Position numbers and translations under genes: made by a program. Below, one piece after another: positions 17,733 to 25,485 of a stretch of 64,000 nt of DNA. The DNA is from Salinispora arenicola. GTDB taxonomy: Bacteria > Actinomycetota > Actinomycetes > Mycobacteriales > Micromonosporaceae. Under the pieces are notes generated by a model. It worked only from the letters and a program-made list of their open reading frames with translations, was not told the origin of the DNA and searched no databases. Every line of letters begins with the position of its first letter. The first letter of the stretch is position 1. Location: contig NZ_VFOL01000001.1 of the NCBI RefSeq assembly GCF_006716065.1, positions 2,728,001 to 2,792,000 on the forward strand, read 5' to 3'.

Positions 17733-18898
17733 CTGATCTTTCCGTCCCGTTCGTCGAGGTGCTGCACCCCACCGTCTCCTTCGCTGTCGCTGTCCCCTTC
17801 GTCGCTGTCCCCGTTGTCGTCGCCAGACCGAATGGGGTCCTCCCGGCGATCCGGGGTGACCAGGCTGACGGCCACCTCGTCCGGGCCGGCCACCACAGTC
17901 AGCCGAGCCCAGTCCCGGGCCTCGGCGAGCGCGGCGGTCAGCGGGTCGGCCAGCCGGCGGCGGATCCGCACCGGCAGCGGTGGTGGGGTACCGATGGTCA
18001 CCAGGCTGATCGCTAGCCCGTTCCGTTCGGCCAGGTCGGCTGCGGCCCGCAACTCGTGCAGCAGCGGGTCGGGTACGTCGTCTGATTCGGCGATGAGTCG
18101 GCGCAGCCGGGCAGCCGCCAGGACGCATCGGCGCTGTACGGCCGGGTCGGCCGGGTCGGCCCGGCCGTCGGCCAGCTCGGCCAGCACCTCGCGGGCGGCT
18201 TCGCCCGCCCGGCCCAACCGGTCCCGCCGCTCCTGTCGGACCTGCTCGGCGGCCTCCCGTTCAGCTGCCAGCGCATGCGCCGTGGCGGCCACCTGGGCGC
18301 GTTTTCGGGCCAGAGTGGCGAGCGCGGCGCTGCCGGCGGCGACCGCCACCGGCAGCGACGAGACTCCGTAGACGTGCATCGTGTAGCGGGCGAGGTCCGC
18401 GGCGGTGGTCATCCCGTAGGCGAGCAGCGCGGCCAGTGCGATCAGGGCGTGCGCAGTGAGCATGCCCAGCAGCGCGGTCATCCGTCGTTCCCACAGGATC
18501 AGGACGAAGAACCAGCCCAGCGTCCCCCGCACCCAGTTGACGCTGCTGAACATGTGCTCCCGGCCGACCGCGGCGAACACCGTCACGTCCACGACGAGCA
18601 GCAGCGCGGCCAGTGGCCAGGCTGGTAGCGGCCTACCGCGTAGCAGTCGGACACCAGTGACCACGCCGGTGACGGTGACCAGGAGCCAGGTACCGAGCAC
18701 CACACTGGGCGCGGTCAACTCGCCCCGGATCCTCTCCGTTGCGGGTAGCCCGATGGTGCAGTGCCAGGACAGCGCGATGACCACGACGCCGATCCGTGCC
18801 CCCCGATCCGACGCCCGCGCCACCGCCGAGACCGCGTCGGACGGACCCGCCTGCGGCACCCGCAACGCCGTCTGATCCGGGTACAGGTCAGCAGACAT
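17705..18898 (-). CDS. Kinase-like membrane protein lacking catalytic motifs (pseudokinase)
   Basis: This 397-residue membrane protein has about five N-terminal helices (residues about 35-200), then a helical stretch EREAAEQVRQERRDRLGRAG where a NarX-type dimerisation helix would carry its His. No His is there, and no N-box or G-box (DxGxG) can be found in the C-terminal part. What remains looks like a degenerate ATPase domain (LPVRIRRRLADPLTAALAEA). The C-terminus carries a very acidic Asp/Glu/Ser/Gly run. It overlaps the true kinase gene by 11 bases and the regulator gene by 28, so it is a built-in third component. I infer a regulatory or scaffolding role. Confidence 0.75.
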   Translation of the reverse strand: MSADLYPDQTALRVPQAGPSDAVSAVARASDRGARIGVVVIALSWHCTIGLPATERIRGELTAPSVVLGTWLLVTVTGVVTGVRLLRGRPLPAWPLAALLLVVDVTVFAAVGREHMFSSVNWVRGTLGWFFVLILWERRMTALLGMLTAHALIALAALLAYGMTTAADLARYTMHVYGVSSLPVAVAAGSAALATLARKRAQVAATAHALAAEREAAEQVRQERRDRLGRAGEAAREVLAELADGRADPADPAVQRRCVLAAARLRRLIAESDDVPDPLLHELRAAADLAERNGLAISLVTIGTPPPLPVRIRRRLADPLTAALAEARDWARLTVVAGPDEVAVSLVTPDRREDPIRSGDDNGDSDEGDSDSEGDGGVQHLDERDGKIRWTQTRWRR

Positions 18899-20090
18899 CC
18901 GACCACTCCAGCCGGATCCGAGTGCCAGCGCCGGGCCGGGAGTGGACCTGGGCCCGCCCGCCCACGCTGACCATCCGTCCGCAGATCGACTCGCGAATTC
19001 CGTACCGATGGGTCGGAACCGTGGCCGGCTCGAAACCGGGACCGTCGTCGACGACCTCCACCACGACGGCGCCGCCGGCCCGGGTGAGACGCAGTACGGT
19101 CGCCGCGGTCGGGGCATGCCGGGCCACGTTGGACAGCGCGGCAGCGACGCTCTCCGCTACCGCCTCGGCCACTGCCACGGGTACGGTGCAGGGTGCCAGG
19201 TCCGCGGTGACCGCCAGGCCCGGCAGTCGGGAAAGTACCGTCCGCAGCCGTGTGTCCAAGGCGACCGGGCCGTTCGCCGGGGGGCGGTCCACCAGCGCGG
19301 AGAGGGTGGACAGGTCGGCGGAGCACCTCTCACGCAGCGCTGGACCGGCTCCCGCCCCCAGCCCGACCACGGTCAGTGTCGCCAGCACGGTGTCGTGCAG
19401 GTTCCGGTTCTGCCGGCGTTCGGCATCCCGCGCGGTGCGGGCGATCAGGTGCTGGCGGGCCAGCCGCTGGTCCTTGGCGAAGGCGTGGTCGGCGCGCGTG
19501 ATCCGACGACGCATCACCGCGGTTATCGCCGCGGCGATGCCGGTCTGGACGAGCAGGGTGGCCGTATGCGCGACGGCCTCTTGTGGGTTGCCGGCGGTGT
19601 GCGCGCCGACGGCGTAGGCGGCGGTGACCAGCAAGCCGGCCGGGATCGACCAGCGGGCCGGCGCGGTCGCCTGGGCGTTGATCACGGTGGTGCTGGCCAA
19701 CACCGCGATCCAGCTGACCTCACCGGGCAACACCTCCGGGGCGACCAGCACGGGAGTGGCCAGACAGGCTGCGGAGGTCAGAGCGACGTCACCGGATACC
19801 AGCGGCGTGGTGAAGCCACGTCGAAGCGCCCGACGCGCGTACCAGACCGACCACGAGGCCAGTATCACGGTGGCGGGGAACAGTAGCGGGGGCACCACGG
19901 GCGGTGTCCGGACCGACACCGCCACCACGGCGCCGACCAGCCCGACGGTCAGTCGGAGCAGGGCCGGAGTGGTGGTGAAGATGAGGGTGAAGGCGTCGCC
20001 CGCAGGAGTGTCCGCCTCCGGCGGCCCCTTGGGCTCGGGTAGGCCGGGTAGTGCGGTCGTGGGGGCAACGGCCGGCATCGGGCGAGGCAT
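18888..20090 (-). CDS. Sensor histidine kinase, NarX-like (HPK7)
   Basis: This 400-residue sensor has about five hydrophobic segments (residues about 45-200), then the phospho-acceptor H-box RQNRNLHDTVLATL. The C-terminal HATPase_c domain has the N-box ALSNVARHAP and G-box VVDDGPGFEP. This is the kinase that pairs with NarL/FixJ regulators, and one lies in the same operon. The start could be ATG 20090 or 20078 (GGAAGG just upstream). Sensed signal unknown; no large extracellular domain, so it probably senses in or near the membrane. Confidence 0.88.
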   Translation of the reverse strand: MPRPMPAVAPTTALPGLPEPKGPPEADTPAGDAFTLIFTTTPALLRLTVGLVGAVVAVSVRTPPVVPPLLFPATVILASWSVWYARRALRRGFTTPLVSGDVALTSAACLATPVLVAPEVLPGEVSWIAVLASTTVINAQATAPARWSIPAGLLVTAAYAVGAHTAGNPQEAVAHTATLLVQTGIAAAITAVMRRRITRADHAFAKDQRLARQHLIARTARDAERRQNRNLHDTVLATLTVVGLGAGAGPALRERCSADLSTLSALVDRPPANGPVALDTRLRTVLSRLPGLAVTADLAPCTVPVAVAEAVAESVAAALSNVARHAPTAATVLRLTRAGGAVVVEVVDDGPGFEPATVPTHRYGIRESICGRMVSVGGRAQVHSRPGAGTRIRLEWSDVC

Positions 20091-20139
20091 CCTTCCGGAA
20101 CGACCTGATTCGGGGCCGCACGTCACAAATCGACGTCGG

Positions 20140-20168
20140 AGAATATCATGCGTGGGGATCGTTGATAA
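20140..20168 (-). promoter_or_regulatory. Probable promoter of the signalling operon
   Basis: TATTCT (20140-20145) and TTATCA (20163-20168) are separated by 17 bp on the reverse strand, about 50 bases before the kinase start. Confidence 0.4.
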
Positions 20169-20249
20169 CCCTCGGTACGTGGCCGTTTCGCGGAACGGGC
20201 AGGTAGCCGAACTGCGACACCAGGCGCGGCTTCCCGAATCGGGTTCGGG

Positions 20250-20477
20250 TCAGGAGGGTCGGTCGACGATCGGCTCCTGCGGGCGCGGACGAAGCGTGCT
20301 GATCGCGGCTTCGACGCGCAGCCCGATGCCAGTGCCGACGAGTAGTGCCGCCAGCAGGTGCGGCTCAGCCGAGCCGGGGTCGATCGACAGCGTGATGGTC
20401 GAGACCAGCAGGCCGGTGACCAGGGCCAGACTTCCGAGGAGCCGGGTGGTGGCGGTGCGCGGGGATGGGGTGGCCAT
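20250..20477 (-). CDS. Small two-helix membrane protein, unknown
   Basis: This 75-residue protein has two hydrophobic helices (LLGSLALVTGLLVSTITL and LLAALLVGTGIGLRVEAAI) and a short basic/Pro tail. ATG 20477 lacks a Shine-Dalgarno sequence. CATTGT lies 6 bases upstream, consistent with a leaderless start. A dyad CCAAA-TCG-TTTGG overlaps the promoter. No family recognised. Confidence 0.5.
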   Translation of the reverse strand: MATPSPRTATTRLLGSLALVTGLLVSTITLSIDPGSAEPHLLAALLVGTGIGLRVEAAISTLRPRPQEPIVDRPS

Positions 20478-20483
20478 TCGCGC

Positions 20484-20502
20484 ACAATGCCAAATCGTTT
20501 GG
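20484..20502 (-). promoter_or_regulatory. -10 box CATTGT with adjacent CCAAATCGTTTGG dyad
   Basis: CATTGT (20484-20489) ends 6 bases before ATG 20477. The 5-bp-arm dyad 20490-20502 sits immediately upstream and could be an operator. Confidence 0.3.
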
Positions 20503-20514
20503 TTCAGAGTGCCG

Positions 20515-21060
20515 TCAGGTCCTGCTCAACTCATAGTCGGCGAGGACGGCGCCGGAGGGAGTCCCCTCAAGCCGCAGCAGGTTCCACCGCCGTAGCTGCT
20601 CGTCACCGTCACCGAGCAGCCGCCGGCCGGTGCCCAGCACCACCGGGGAGATGACGAGCCTGAGCTCGTCAACCAGATCGGCCGCGAGCAAAGCTTGGGC
20701 AAGGCGGATACTTCCGTGAATGCCGATATCACCTCCCGGACGCTCCTTGAGCGTGCGAACGTACTCGGTAGCCGGAGCCGGGACGACCGTGGTGTTGGCC
20801 CACCCCACCGCCGGGGGTGCCGAGCTGAACAGGAACTTCGGCGCACCGTTGATGAAGTCGGCAAACGGTTGTTCCTCCGCCGTCGGCCAGTACGGTGCCC
20901 ATTCGTCATAGGTGCGTCGGCCGAGCAACACGGCGTCCTGACTCTTGATCGTCCGGGCGAGGTTGGCGTACATCACCTCGTCAAACTCGAAAACGTATCG
21001 GTCGGGAGCCTCCGCCACCCCGTCCATTGACATCAGCGTGTAGAGCACGAGCTTCCGCAT
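20515..21060 (-). CDS. RibD C-terminal/dihydrofolate reductase-like protein
   Basis: This is a 181-residue NADPH-dependent reductase-like protein of the RibD C-terminal family, common as stand-alone genes in actinomycetes. Features seen are MRKLVLYTLMSMDGVAEAP at the N-terminus, DAVLLGRRTYDEWAPYWPT, GDIGIHGSIRLAQALL, and DELRLVISPVVLGTGRRLL. These match the dihydrofolate-reductase fold, but the true folate enzyme is usually a different gene, so the substrate is unknown. ATG 21060 follows AAGGAG. Confidence 0.85.
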   Translation of the reverse strand: MRKLVLYTLMSMDGVAEAPDRYVFEFDEVMYANLARTIKSQDAVLLGRRTYDEWAPYWPTAEEQPFADFINGAPKFLFSSAPPAVGWANTTVVPAPATEYVRTLKERPGGDIGIHGSIRLAQALLAADLVDELRLVISPVVLGTGRRLLGDGDEQLRRWNLLRLEGTPSGAVLADYELSRT

Positions 21061-21190
21061 GCACACTCCTTCCTCGGCTGCCATGTCGAGCGACCGATTG
21101 TCACACTCCGGTACGACCAACTGGCCCACCGACCAGAGGTCCTACCTGAGCCATCGGTGCCCCGAGGAACCACCGTGGAGCCCTCGGTGG

Positions 21191-22168
21191 CTACCGTGGT
21201 CCATCCCGCCGGCCCGAGCGACGGAAGCTGTCCGCGATGGTGCCGACGAAGTGCCGGGGAATGAACGGGAACGTGTCGGTGAGGACGTAGTAGTAGGTGC
21301 CGTCGGGGTATTCGGGCGTGACCCCCTGTCGACCATTGGCCAGGTCGAGCATGCCGTGGCCAGCGACGAACTCGAAGTCCTCGGTGTAGGTGCCGTCGTA
21401 CGCTCCGCCCGGGCCGTCCGGTCGGACACCGGAGCGGAGTCGATACGAGGAGCTCAACTCCGTGATGCCGGAGGTCGGGTCCATCGGGTCGATGTATCCG
21501 AATCCCGCGTAGATCGGGAATCCGTCACCGGCCCAGCCCAGCAGGGGTGAATGGCGTTCGGCGCCCTGCTGGATGGCCATGGCCGTGGGTAGGCCGTGGT
21601 AGTGGTATGCCCCAGTAGGCTGGACGTGAGCGTTGTTGTCATCCAACCCGAGGGTGGCGCTGGGGCCGATCGCCTCGATCGTCCAGCCGGAAGCCGGATC
21701 ACGTCGGTACCACTCGGCGGCGAGAGGGTCGAACAGGACCCCGTTGGTCGCGATGCCGAAGGGCTGGGGCAGGACGAGCTGGGTGGTGCGACCGGCCCGC
21801 GTGCCGTGCAGCGGCAACTGGAACTCGTACGTCTGGGCCGAGACGGAGTGGGGGTTGTTGGCGTTCGGGAAGCTGCCCCGCTGGTGGTTCGGCAAGCCGT
21901 TGGCGCGGATGATCCTCCTGTCCCCGGTGACCGTCACGTCGATCTGCGTTCCGGTGACGCTGTCGACGATCGAGTAGCTGCCGGTCAGTTCGGCGGACAC
22001 CGTGGTGCTCGACGAGGCGATGGAGTCGGCCGAGGTCAACGTGGTGGGATCACTGACGCCGGTGACCGTCGTGCGGCCACATGCCGACACCCCGAGGGCG
22101 GCGGCGAGTCCACCGAGCAGGACGACGCGGCGAGTGGGTCGACCAGAACTGTGCCGAGGAGAATTCAT
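21191..22168 (-). CDS. YHYH-domain lipoprotein
   Basis: This 325-residue exported protein has twin Arg and a hydrophobic stretch (RPTRRVVLLGGLAAALGV) ending in a lipobox-like VSAC, so it is likely a lipoprotein, possibly Tat-routed. The YHYH signature is in PTGAYHYHGLPTAMA, with DGFPIYAGFGYIDP and DGTYTEDFEFVAGHGMLD downstream, as in YHYH-family secreted proteins. Function is unknown; the His cluster suggests metal binding. The start lies 4 bases from a truncated integrase reading the other way, so it may be cargo or a neighbour of an integration scar. Confidence 0.8.
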   Translation of the reverse strand: MNSPRHSSGRPTRRVVLLGGLAAALGVSACGRTTVTGVSDPTTLTSADSIASSSTTVSAELTGSYSIVDSVTGTQIDVTVTGDRRIIRANGLPNHQRGSFPNANNPHSVSAQTYEFQLPLHGTRAGRTTQLVLPQPFGIATNGVLFDPLAAEWYRRDPASGWTIEAIGPSATLGLDDNNAHVQPTGAYHYHGLPTAMAIQQGAERHSPLLGWAGDGFPIYAGFGYIDPMDPTSGITELSSSYRLRSGVRPDGPGGAYDGTYTEDFEFVAGHGMLDLANGRQGVTPEYPDGTYYYVLTDTFPFIPRHFVGTIADSFRRSGRRDGPR

Positions 22169-22171
22169 GCC

Positions 22172-22540
22172 ATGACAGTGGCCGCTGATCTCAGGCGTGG
22201 GCTGTGCCCTGTCTGTGGGCCTGCTGGAAGCAACCGGTGTCACCGCCCAGCATTGGACCGCTTCGAGCGACTGACCCACCGAGTCGGGCTCCCGACCCGG
22301 CCTCATGGCCTCCGTCGCTGTGCCGCGACGATCGCACTTGCGGCTGGAGTCGACCGGAGGGTGGTGCAAGACATGCTGGGCCACGCCTCGATCGGGGCTG
22401 ACACGGACACCTACACCTTGGTACTGCCGGAGGCGGCGCACGAAGCGGCGGAAGCCGCAGCTCGTCTTGTATCCCGGCTAGGCATGTCCGGGCTCGCAGG
22501 AGCCCTACGCATCCACACAGTCAAAGCAGAAAATCGCTGA
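22172..22540 (+). pseudogene. Truncated tyrosine recombinase (integrase), C-terminal remnant
   Basis: Only the C-terminal catalytic part is present. The HxLRR box is PHGLRRCAATIALAAGVD, the later box is MLGHASIGADTDTYT (second His and nucleophilic Tyr), and LPEAAHEAAEAAARLV follows. A complete integrase needs about 250 more N-terminal residues, including the first catalytic Arg, and none are present in the upstream sequence, which is the promoter and start of the YHYH gene. It ends 36 bases from the 3-prime end of tRNA-Arg, the standard place for an actinomycete integrative element. I treat it as the scar of a lost element. Confidence 0.75.
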
Positions 22541-22575
22541 AGTTGTTGTGAAATCCCAGCTCGGATGACCTTTGG

Positions 22576-22651
22576 TGGTGCGCCCGGCAGGATTCGAACC
22601 TGCGGCCTTGGGATTAGAAGTCCCCTGCTCTATCCGCTGAGCTACGGGCGC
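22576..22651 (-). tRNA. tRNA-Arg (anticodon UCU)
   Basis: The gene reads on the reverse strand. Acceptor stem GCGCCCG/CGGGCGC, D-arm GCTC..GAGC, anticodon loop CTTCTAA, T-arm GCAGG-TTCGAAT-CCTGC, discriminator A and an encoded CCA are all present. The anticodon TCT decodes AGA. The first anticodon-stem pair is G-A, a mismatch, while the other four pair normally. Its 3-prime end faces the integrase remnant. Confidence 0.93.
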
Positions 22652-22736
22652 GTGCCGCGGAATGTTGCCCGAGAAGGGTACCGCCGTGGGCCCGGTCGGA
22701 GGGGGAGCGGGTGGTGGTGGCTGCCTCCGGCGTCCA

Positions 22737-23774
22737 TCAGGCCTGCGGCGCCGTCGACTCCGCGTCGGCGGGGTGGCGGGGCGTCGGTGGTGCCGCCACT
22801 GCCACCGAGAGGCCGTTGCCGACTGTGTCGGCGCGGAGGAACCCGTCGGCCCATCGTCCGACCTCCGTCAGCACCGTGTCACGCACGGCGGGTGCGGAAA
22901 GCGTGAGGTCGTGCAGCCCGCCGTCGACGCGGACCAGGGTGACGTGCCGGCCCAGCCGGGGTGCCCAGCGCACCATGTGCTCGACGTCCAGCACGGCGTC
23001 CGCGGTGGCGGCCGCCTCCCGCCACTTCAGCCCCTTGAAGCTGCGCGCCGAGGCGGCCACGAGCATCGGCACCGGGATGTTCAGCCCGGTCCGGAGCTGT
23101 TGCTGGCCCCGCCGGATCGCGGCCAGCCAACCCGCCCGGATCGGGAATCCGGCGAGCGGCTTCCAGGTCAGGTCGTAGGCCCATTCGCCGCGGTGGTCGG
23201 CGTGCAAGCTCTCGCCGTAGACCGTGCCGAGGCCGGGGGCGACGGCGCGCTTGGGCGCCCGGTGAGCCAGGCGCGCGACGGCCGCCGCGCCGGGACGTCG
23301 TAGCACCCAGGGAAGGTTCAGGTCGAAGAAGGGGCTGTTGAGGAAGAGCCCATCGACCAGGCCGGCGTCCCGCCGGGCGTGTGCCCAGAGTGAGATGATC
23401 AGACCACCCGTGGAGTGGCCCATGCCCAGCACGACATCGTGCGTGTCGTCCGCTCTGATGATTTTCGCTGCGGCGTCCAGTTCTGGGAAGTAGTCACCCA
23501 GGTCGAGGCAGAAGTTCGCCGTCTGGTGCGGGAGTAGGCTACGACCGTACTTGCGCAGGTCCAGGGCATAGAAATCCCAGCCTCGCGCGGCGAAGTAGTC
23601 GGCGACGTGGGTCTGGAAGAAGTAGTCGACGAAGCCGTGTACGTAGAGCACGGCGCGACCGGTGGGGTGTTCGGCGCGGCGACGCACCAGGGTCGCCACC
23701 ACCGGCCCCTCGTCGTCGGTGCCCAGGTCGATCGTGTGCCGCTCGTACGGCGGCCCCAGCACGTCTGGTTCCAC
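22737..23774 (-). CDS. Alpha/beta hydrolase (serine aminopeptidase S33/monoacylglycerol lipase-like)
   Basis: This 345-residue alpha/beta hydrolase has its nucleophile in GMGHSTGGLIISL (about residue 120), an acidic residue in AVLDVEHM and a catalytic His in VDGGLHDLTLSAP. The N-terminal GRAVLYVHGFVDYFF supplies the oxyanion hole. This pattern is that of the Hydrolase_4/monoacylglycerol-lipase group. No signal peptide, so probably cytoplasmic; substrate unknown. GTG 23774 seems leaderless (TACCGT 7 bases upstream). Confidence 0.85.
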   Translation of the reverse strand: MEPDVLGPPYERHTIDLGTDDEGPVVATLVRRRAEHPTGRAVLYVHGFVDYFFQTHVADYFAARGWDFYALDLRKYGRSLLPHQTANFCLDLGDYFPELDAAAKIIRADDTHDVVLGMGHSTGGLIISLWAHARRDAGLVDGLFLNSPFFDLNLPWVLRRPGAAAVARLAHRAPKRAVAPGLGTVYGESLHADHRGEWAYDLTWKPLAGFPIRAGWLAAIRRGQQQLRTGLNIPVPMLVAASARSFKGLKWREAAATADAVLDVEHMVRWAPRLGRHVTLVRVDGGLHDLTLSAPAVRDTVLTEVGRWADGFLRADTVGNGLSVAVAAPPTPRHPADAESTAPQA

Positions 23775-23781
23775 GACGTCG

Positions 23782-23787
23782 ACGGTA
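23782..23787 (-). promoter_or_regulatory. -10 box TACCGT of leaderless type
   Basis: TACCGT ends 7 bases before GTG 23774 on the reverse strand, with no Shine-Dalgarno sequence. Confidence 0.45.
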
Positions 23788-23879
23788 CGCCGGCAAGCTA
23801 CTGGGCGGTAGCCCTCCTCCGCACGTCTGTCGGGGGAGGGCGGGTGCGTCCCGGCCGGTCGCGGTGCGGTGCGGACCGG

Positions 23880-24269
23880 TCAGTCGTCGGCGGTCTGCGG
23901 CGCCTTCGATGGCGGACCGGTGTCGCGCAGGTGCTTGTTGTGCCGGGGCTCCTGCCGGGTCTTCGCGTCGTTGAGGCGGCGTCGCAGGTCGTCCCGGACG
24001 TCGTTGAGTGCCGCGTGCAGGTCCTCCTCGGCCGAGGTGGTGACGATCTTCTGCCGACCGGCGATCCAGCACTCCAGGGTGACCTTCTGGCCCCTCGTCT
24101 CGCGGTTCTTGACCGACACCTCCAGCTCGGTGGCGTCCGCGTGGAACCCGGCCAACCGGGCGTCGAGCGTACCGAACTGGTCGGCGATCCAGGCCCGATC
24201 GCCCTGCGCGAAGCCGGTTCCCACCCGGAGGCACTCGGCGACGGTGGCCGGATTGGTGACCCCGCTCAT
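23880..24269 (-). CDS. Ribosome hibernation-promoting factor family protein (HPF/RaiA)
   Basis: This 129-residue protein has the ribosome-binding HPF/RaiA N-terminal fold: AWIADQFGTLDARLAGFHAD, ELEVSVKNRETRGQKVTLECWIAG and ATSAEEDLHAALNDV-like segment before DDLRRRLND. Such proteins bind the 30S decoding centre during stationary phase. It is the short form without the C-terminal dimerisation domain; the tail is basic and hydrophilic. ATG 24269 overlaps the stop of a 13-codon mini-ORF (ATGA), so its translation is probably coupled to it. Confidence 0.75.
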   Translation of the reverse strand: MSGVTNPATVAECLRVGTGFAQGDRAWIADQFGTLDARLAGFHADATELEVSVKNRETRGQKVTLECWIAGRQKIVTTSAEEDLHAALNDVRDDLRRRLNDAKTRQEPRHNKHLRDTGPPSKAPQTADD

Positions 24270-24307
24270 GGCCGTACCTGGCCGGTGCCGCTGGTGATCG
24301 TCATCAT
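24266..24307 (-). CDS. 13-residue mini-ORF coupled to HPF gene
   Basis: MMTITSGTGQVRP is preceded by GAAAGGGG and its stop overlaps the HPF start codon in an ATGA. The HPF start itself has only a weak binding site, so the mini-ORF probably brings ribosomes to it. Confidence 0.4.
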   Translation of the reverse strand: MMTITSGTGQVRP

Positions 24308-24326
24308 GACGGTGCCCCTTTCATCC

Positions 24327-24354
24327 GGGTATTGCAATTGAGTCAGCTATACCC
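24327..24354 (-). promoter_or_regulatory. Dyad GGGTAT-N16-ATACCC upstream of HPF gene
   Basis: A 6-bp-arm inverted repeat surrounds an AT-rich core containing GCAATTGAG. It lies about 20 bases before the mini-ORF start and could be an operator or promoter element. Confidence 0.3.
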
Positions 24355-24469
24355 AACTATTTCCGGTCCGGAACATGGTCAATTCTGCTGCTCGCCCACG
24401 GGCCGTCACAGGGCCAGAGGCCCTAGCACGTCAGGACCTTGAACAGGTTGTCGTCCACAGCCCGTCCAG

Positions 24470-24478
24470 TTGTCCACA
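24470..24478 (+). promoter_or_regulatory. DnaA box TTGTCCACA
   Basis: A perfect match to the actinobacterial DnaA box lies 94 bases before the SSB paralogue start. A partial copy (GTCCACAG at 24453-24460) precedes it. Confidence 0.5.
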
Positions 24479-24571
24479 GCTCGCGCCCACCGCGGTGGCA
24501 GGTCCTGGTCGCTACGGCCAGGCTCGGGCCACCTCAGCCCGCGATGGCAATCCGATTTCTTTGGAGGGATG

Positions 24572-25294
24572 ATGTTCGACACCCATGTCACGGTGATAGG
24601 CACCGCGCTGACCGCACCCGAATGGCGGCGCACCGCCCAGAGTCAGACCCTGGTGGCCAACTTCAGGGTGGCGTCCACCGCGCGCCGCCTCGACCGCGAC
24701 AGCGGTCGCTGGGTTGACGGCAACAGTCTGCGCGTCCGGGTCAACTGTTGGCGCCGGCTCGCCGAGGGCGTCGCCGCTTCGGTGATGGTCGGCGACCCGG
24801 TGATCGTGTCGGGGCGGCTCCACACCAGGGACTGGACCGACGAAACCGGCAACCACCGCACCCACTACGAACTGGAGGCCGTCGCGGTCGGGCACGACCT
24901 GTCCCGGGGCCGGGGCCGGTTCCAGCGGTTCCGACCGGCGGCCACGACCGGCACTACCGATGACGCCACCGGGGAGCCGCGGGTGCCCGGCGAGCAGACC
25001 GAGCCGGCACCCCCTGTCCCCGCCGACCGGCAACCCGACGAGGGCGTGGAGCAGGCCAGGCTCCATGACCGCCCACCCGCCGCCGACCTGGATCCGTTGG
25101 ATGCTCCGATCGACGAGGCCGAACCGGGCGACGCCGGTTCCGGCGGCCGGACCGACGAGTCCGACTCAGGGGAGAGGGCACGCGGGCCGGCGGACCCGAC
25201 CGACAAGGGTGACCCGACCGACGGGGTGCACGCCGTCGAACCCGCACCTGTGCATCACCGGGCGCGTCGGGGGCGCGGGCGGGTGCCGGTCTGA
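24572..25294 (+). CDS. ssb: Single-stranded DNA-binding protein paralogue
   Basis: The N-terminal OB-fold covers about residues 1-115: FDTHVTVIGTALTAPEWRR, VANFRVASTARRL, LRVRVNCWRRLAEGVAASV and VSGRLHTRDWTDETGNHR. A long, Pro/Asp/Glu-rich tail of about 120 residues follows. It ends RRGRGRVPV rather than the acidic DDxPF tip that recruits partner proteins in the housekeeping SSB. This marks it as an accessory paralogue (SsbB-like). ATG 24572 follows GGAGGG; an ATG directly before it is too close. A DnaA box lies upstream. Confidence 0.85.
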   Translation: MFDTHVTVIGTALTAPEWRRTAQSQTLVANFRVASTARRLDRDSGRWVDGNSLRVRVNCWRRLAEGVAASVMVGDPVIVSGRLHTRDWTDETGNHRTHYELEAVAVGHDLSRGRGRFQRFRPAATTGTTDDATGEPRVPGEQTEPAPPVPADRQPDEGVEQARLHDRPPAADLDPLDAPIDEAEPGDAGSGGRTDESDSGERARGPADPTDKGDPTDGVHAVEPAPVHHRARRGRGRVPV

Positions 25295-25485
25295 GACGAC
25301 TCCGCAGCCCTGGGGCCGCAGGCGAGTGTGAGACTGAGACGATCCCGCGGCCCGGGACAGCGGTGGGTGCCGGCTGGCAACGGCCCGCGCCGGGCTTCGC
25401 CGGCATTGTGGGCGGGCCCAGCGGGGGCGGCCGGGCGGTACAACCGCGGGGCTCGGCTACGCTGGCCCGCCGGAGGTGATGGCCG

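Noticed and set aside
25295..25485. Cobalamin riboswitch upstream of cobD
   Set aside because: I could not find the conserved B12-box or the paired core; only GC-rich sequence with minor repeats.
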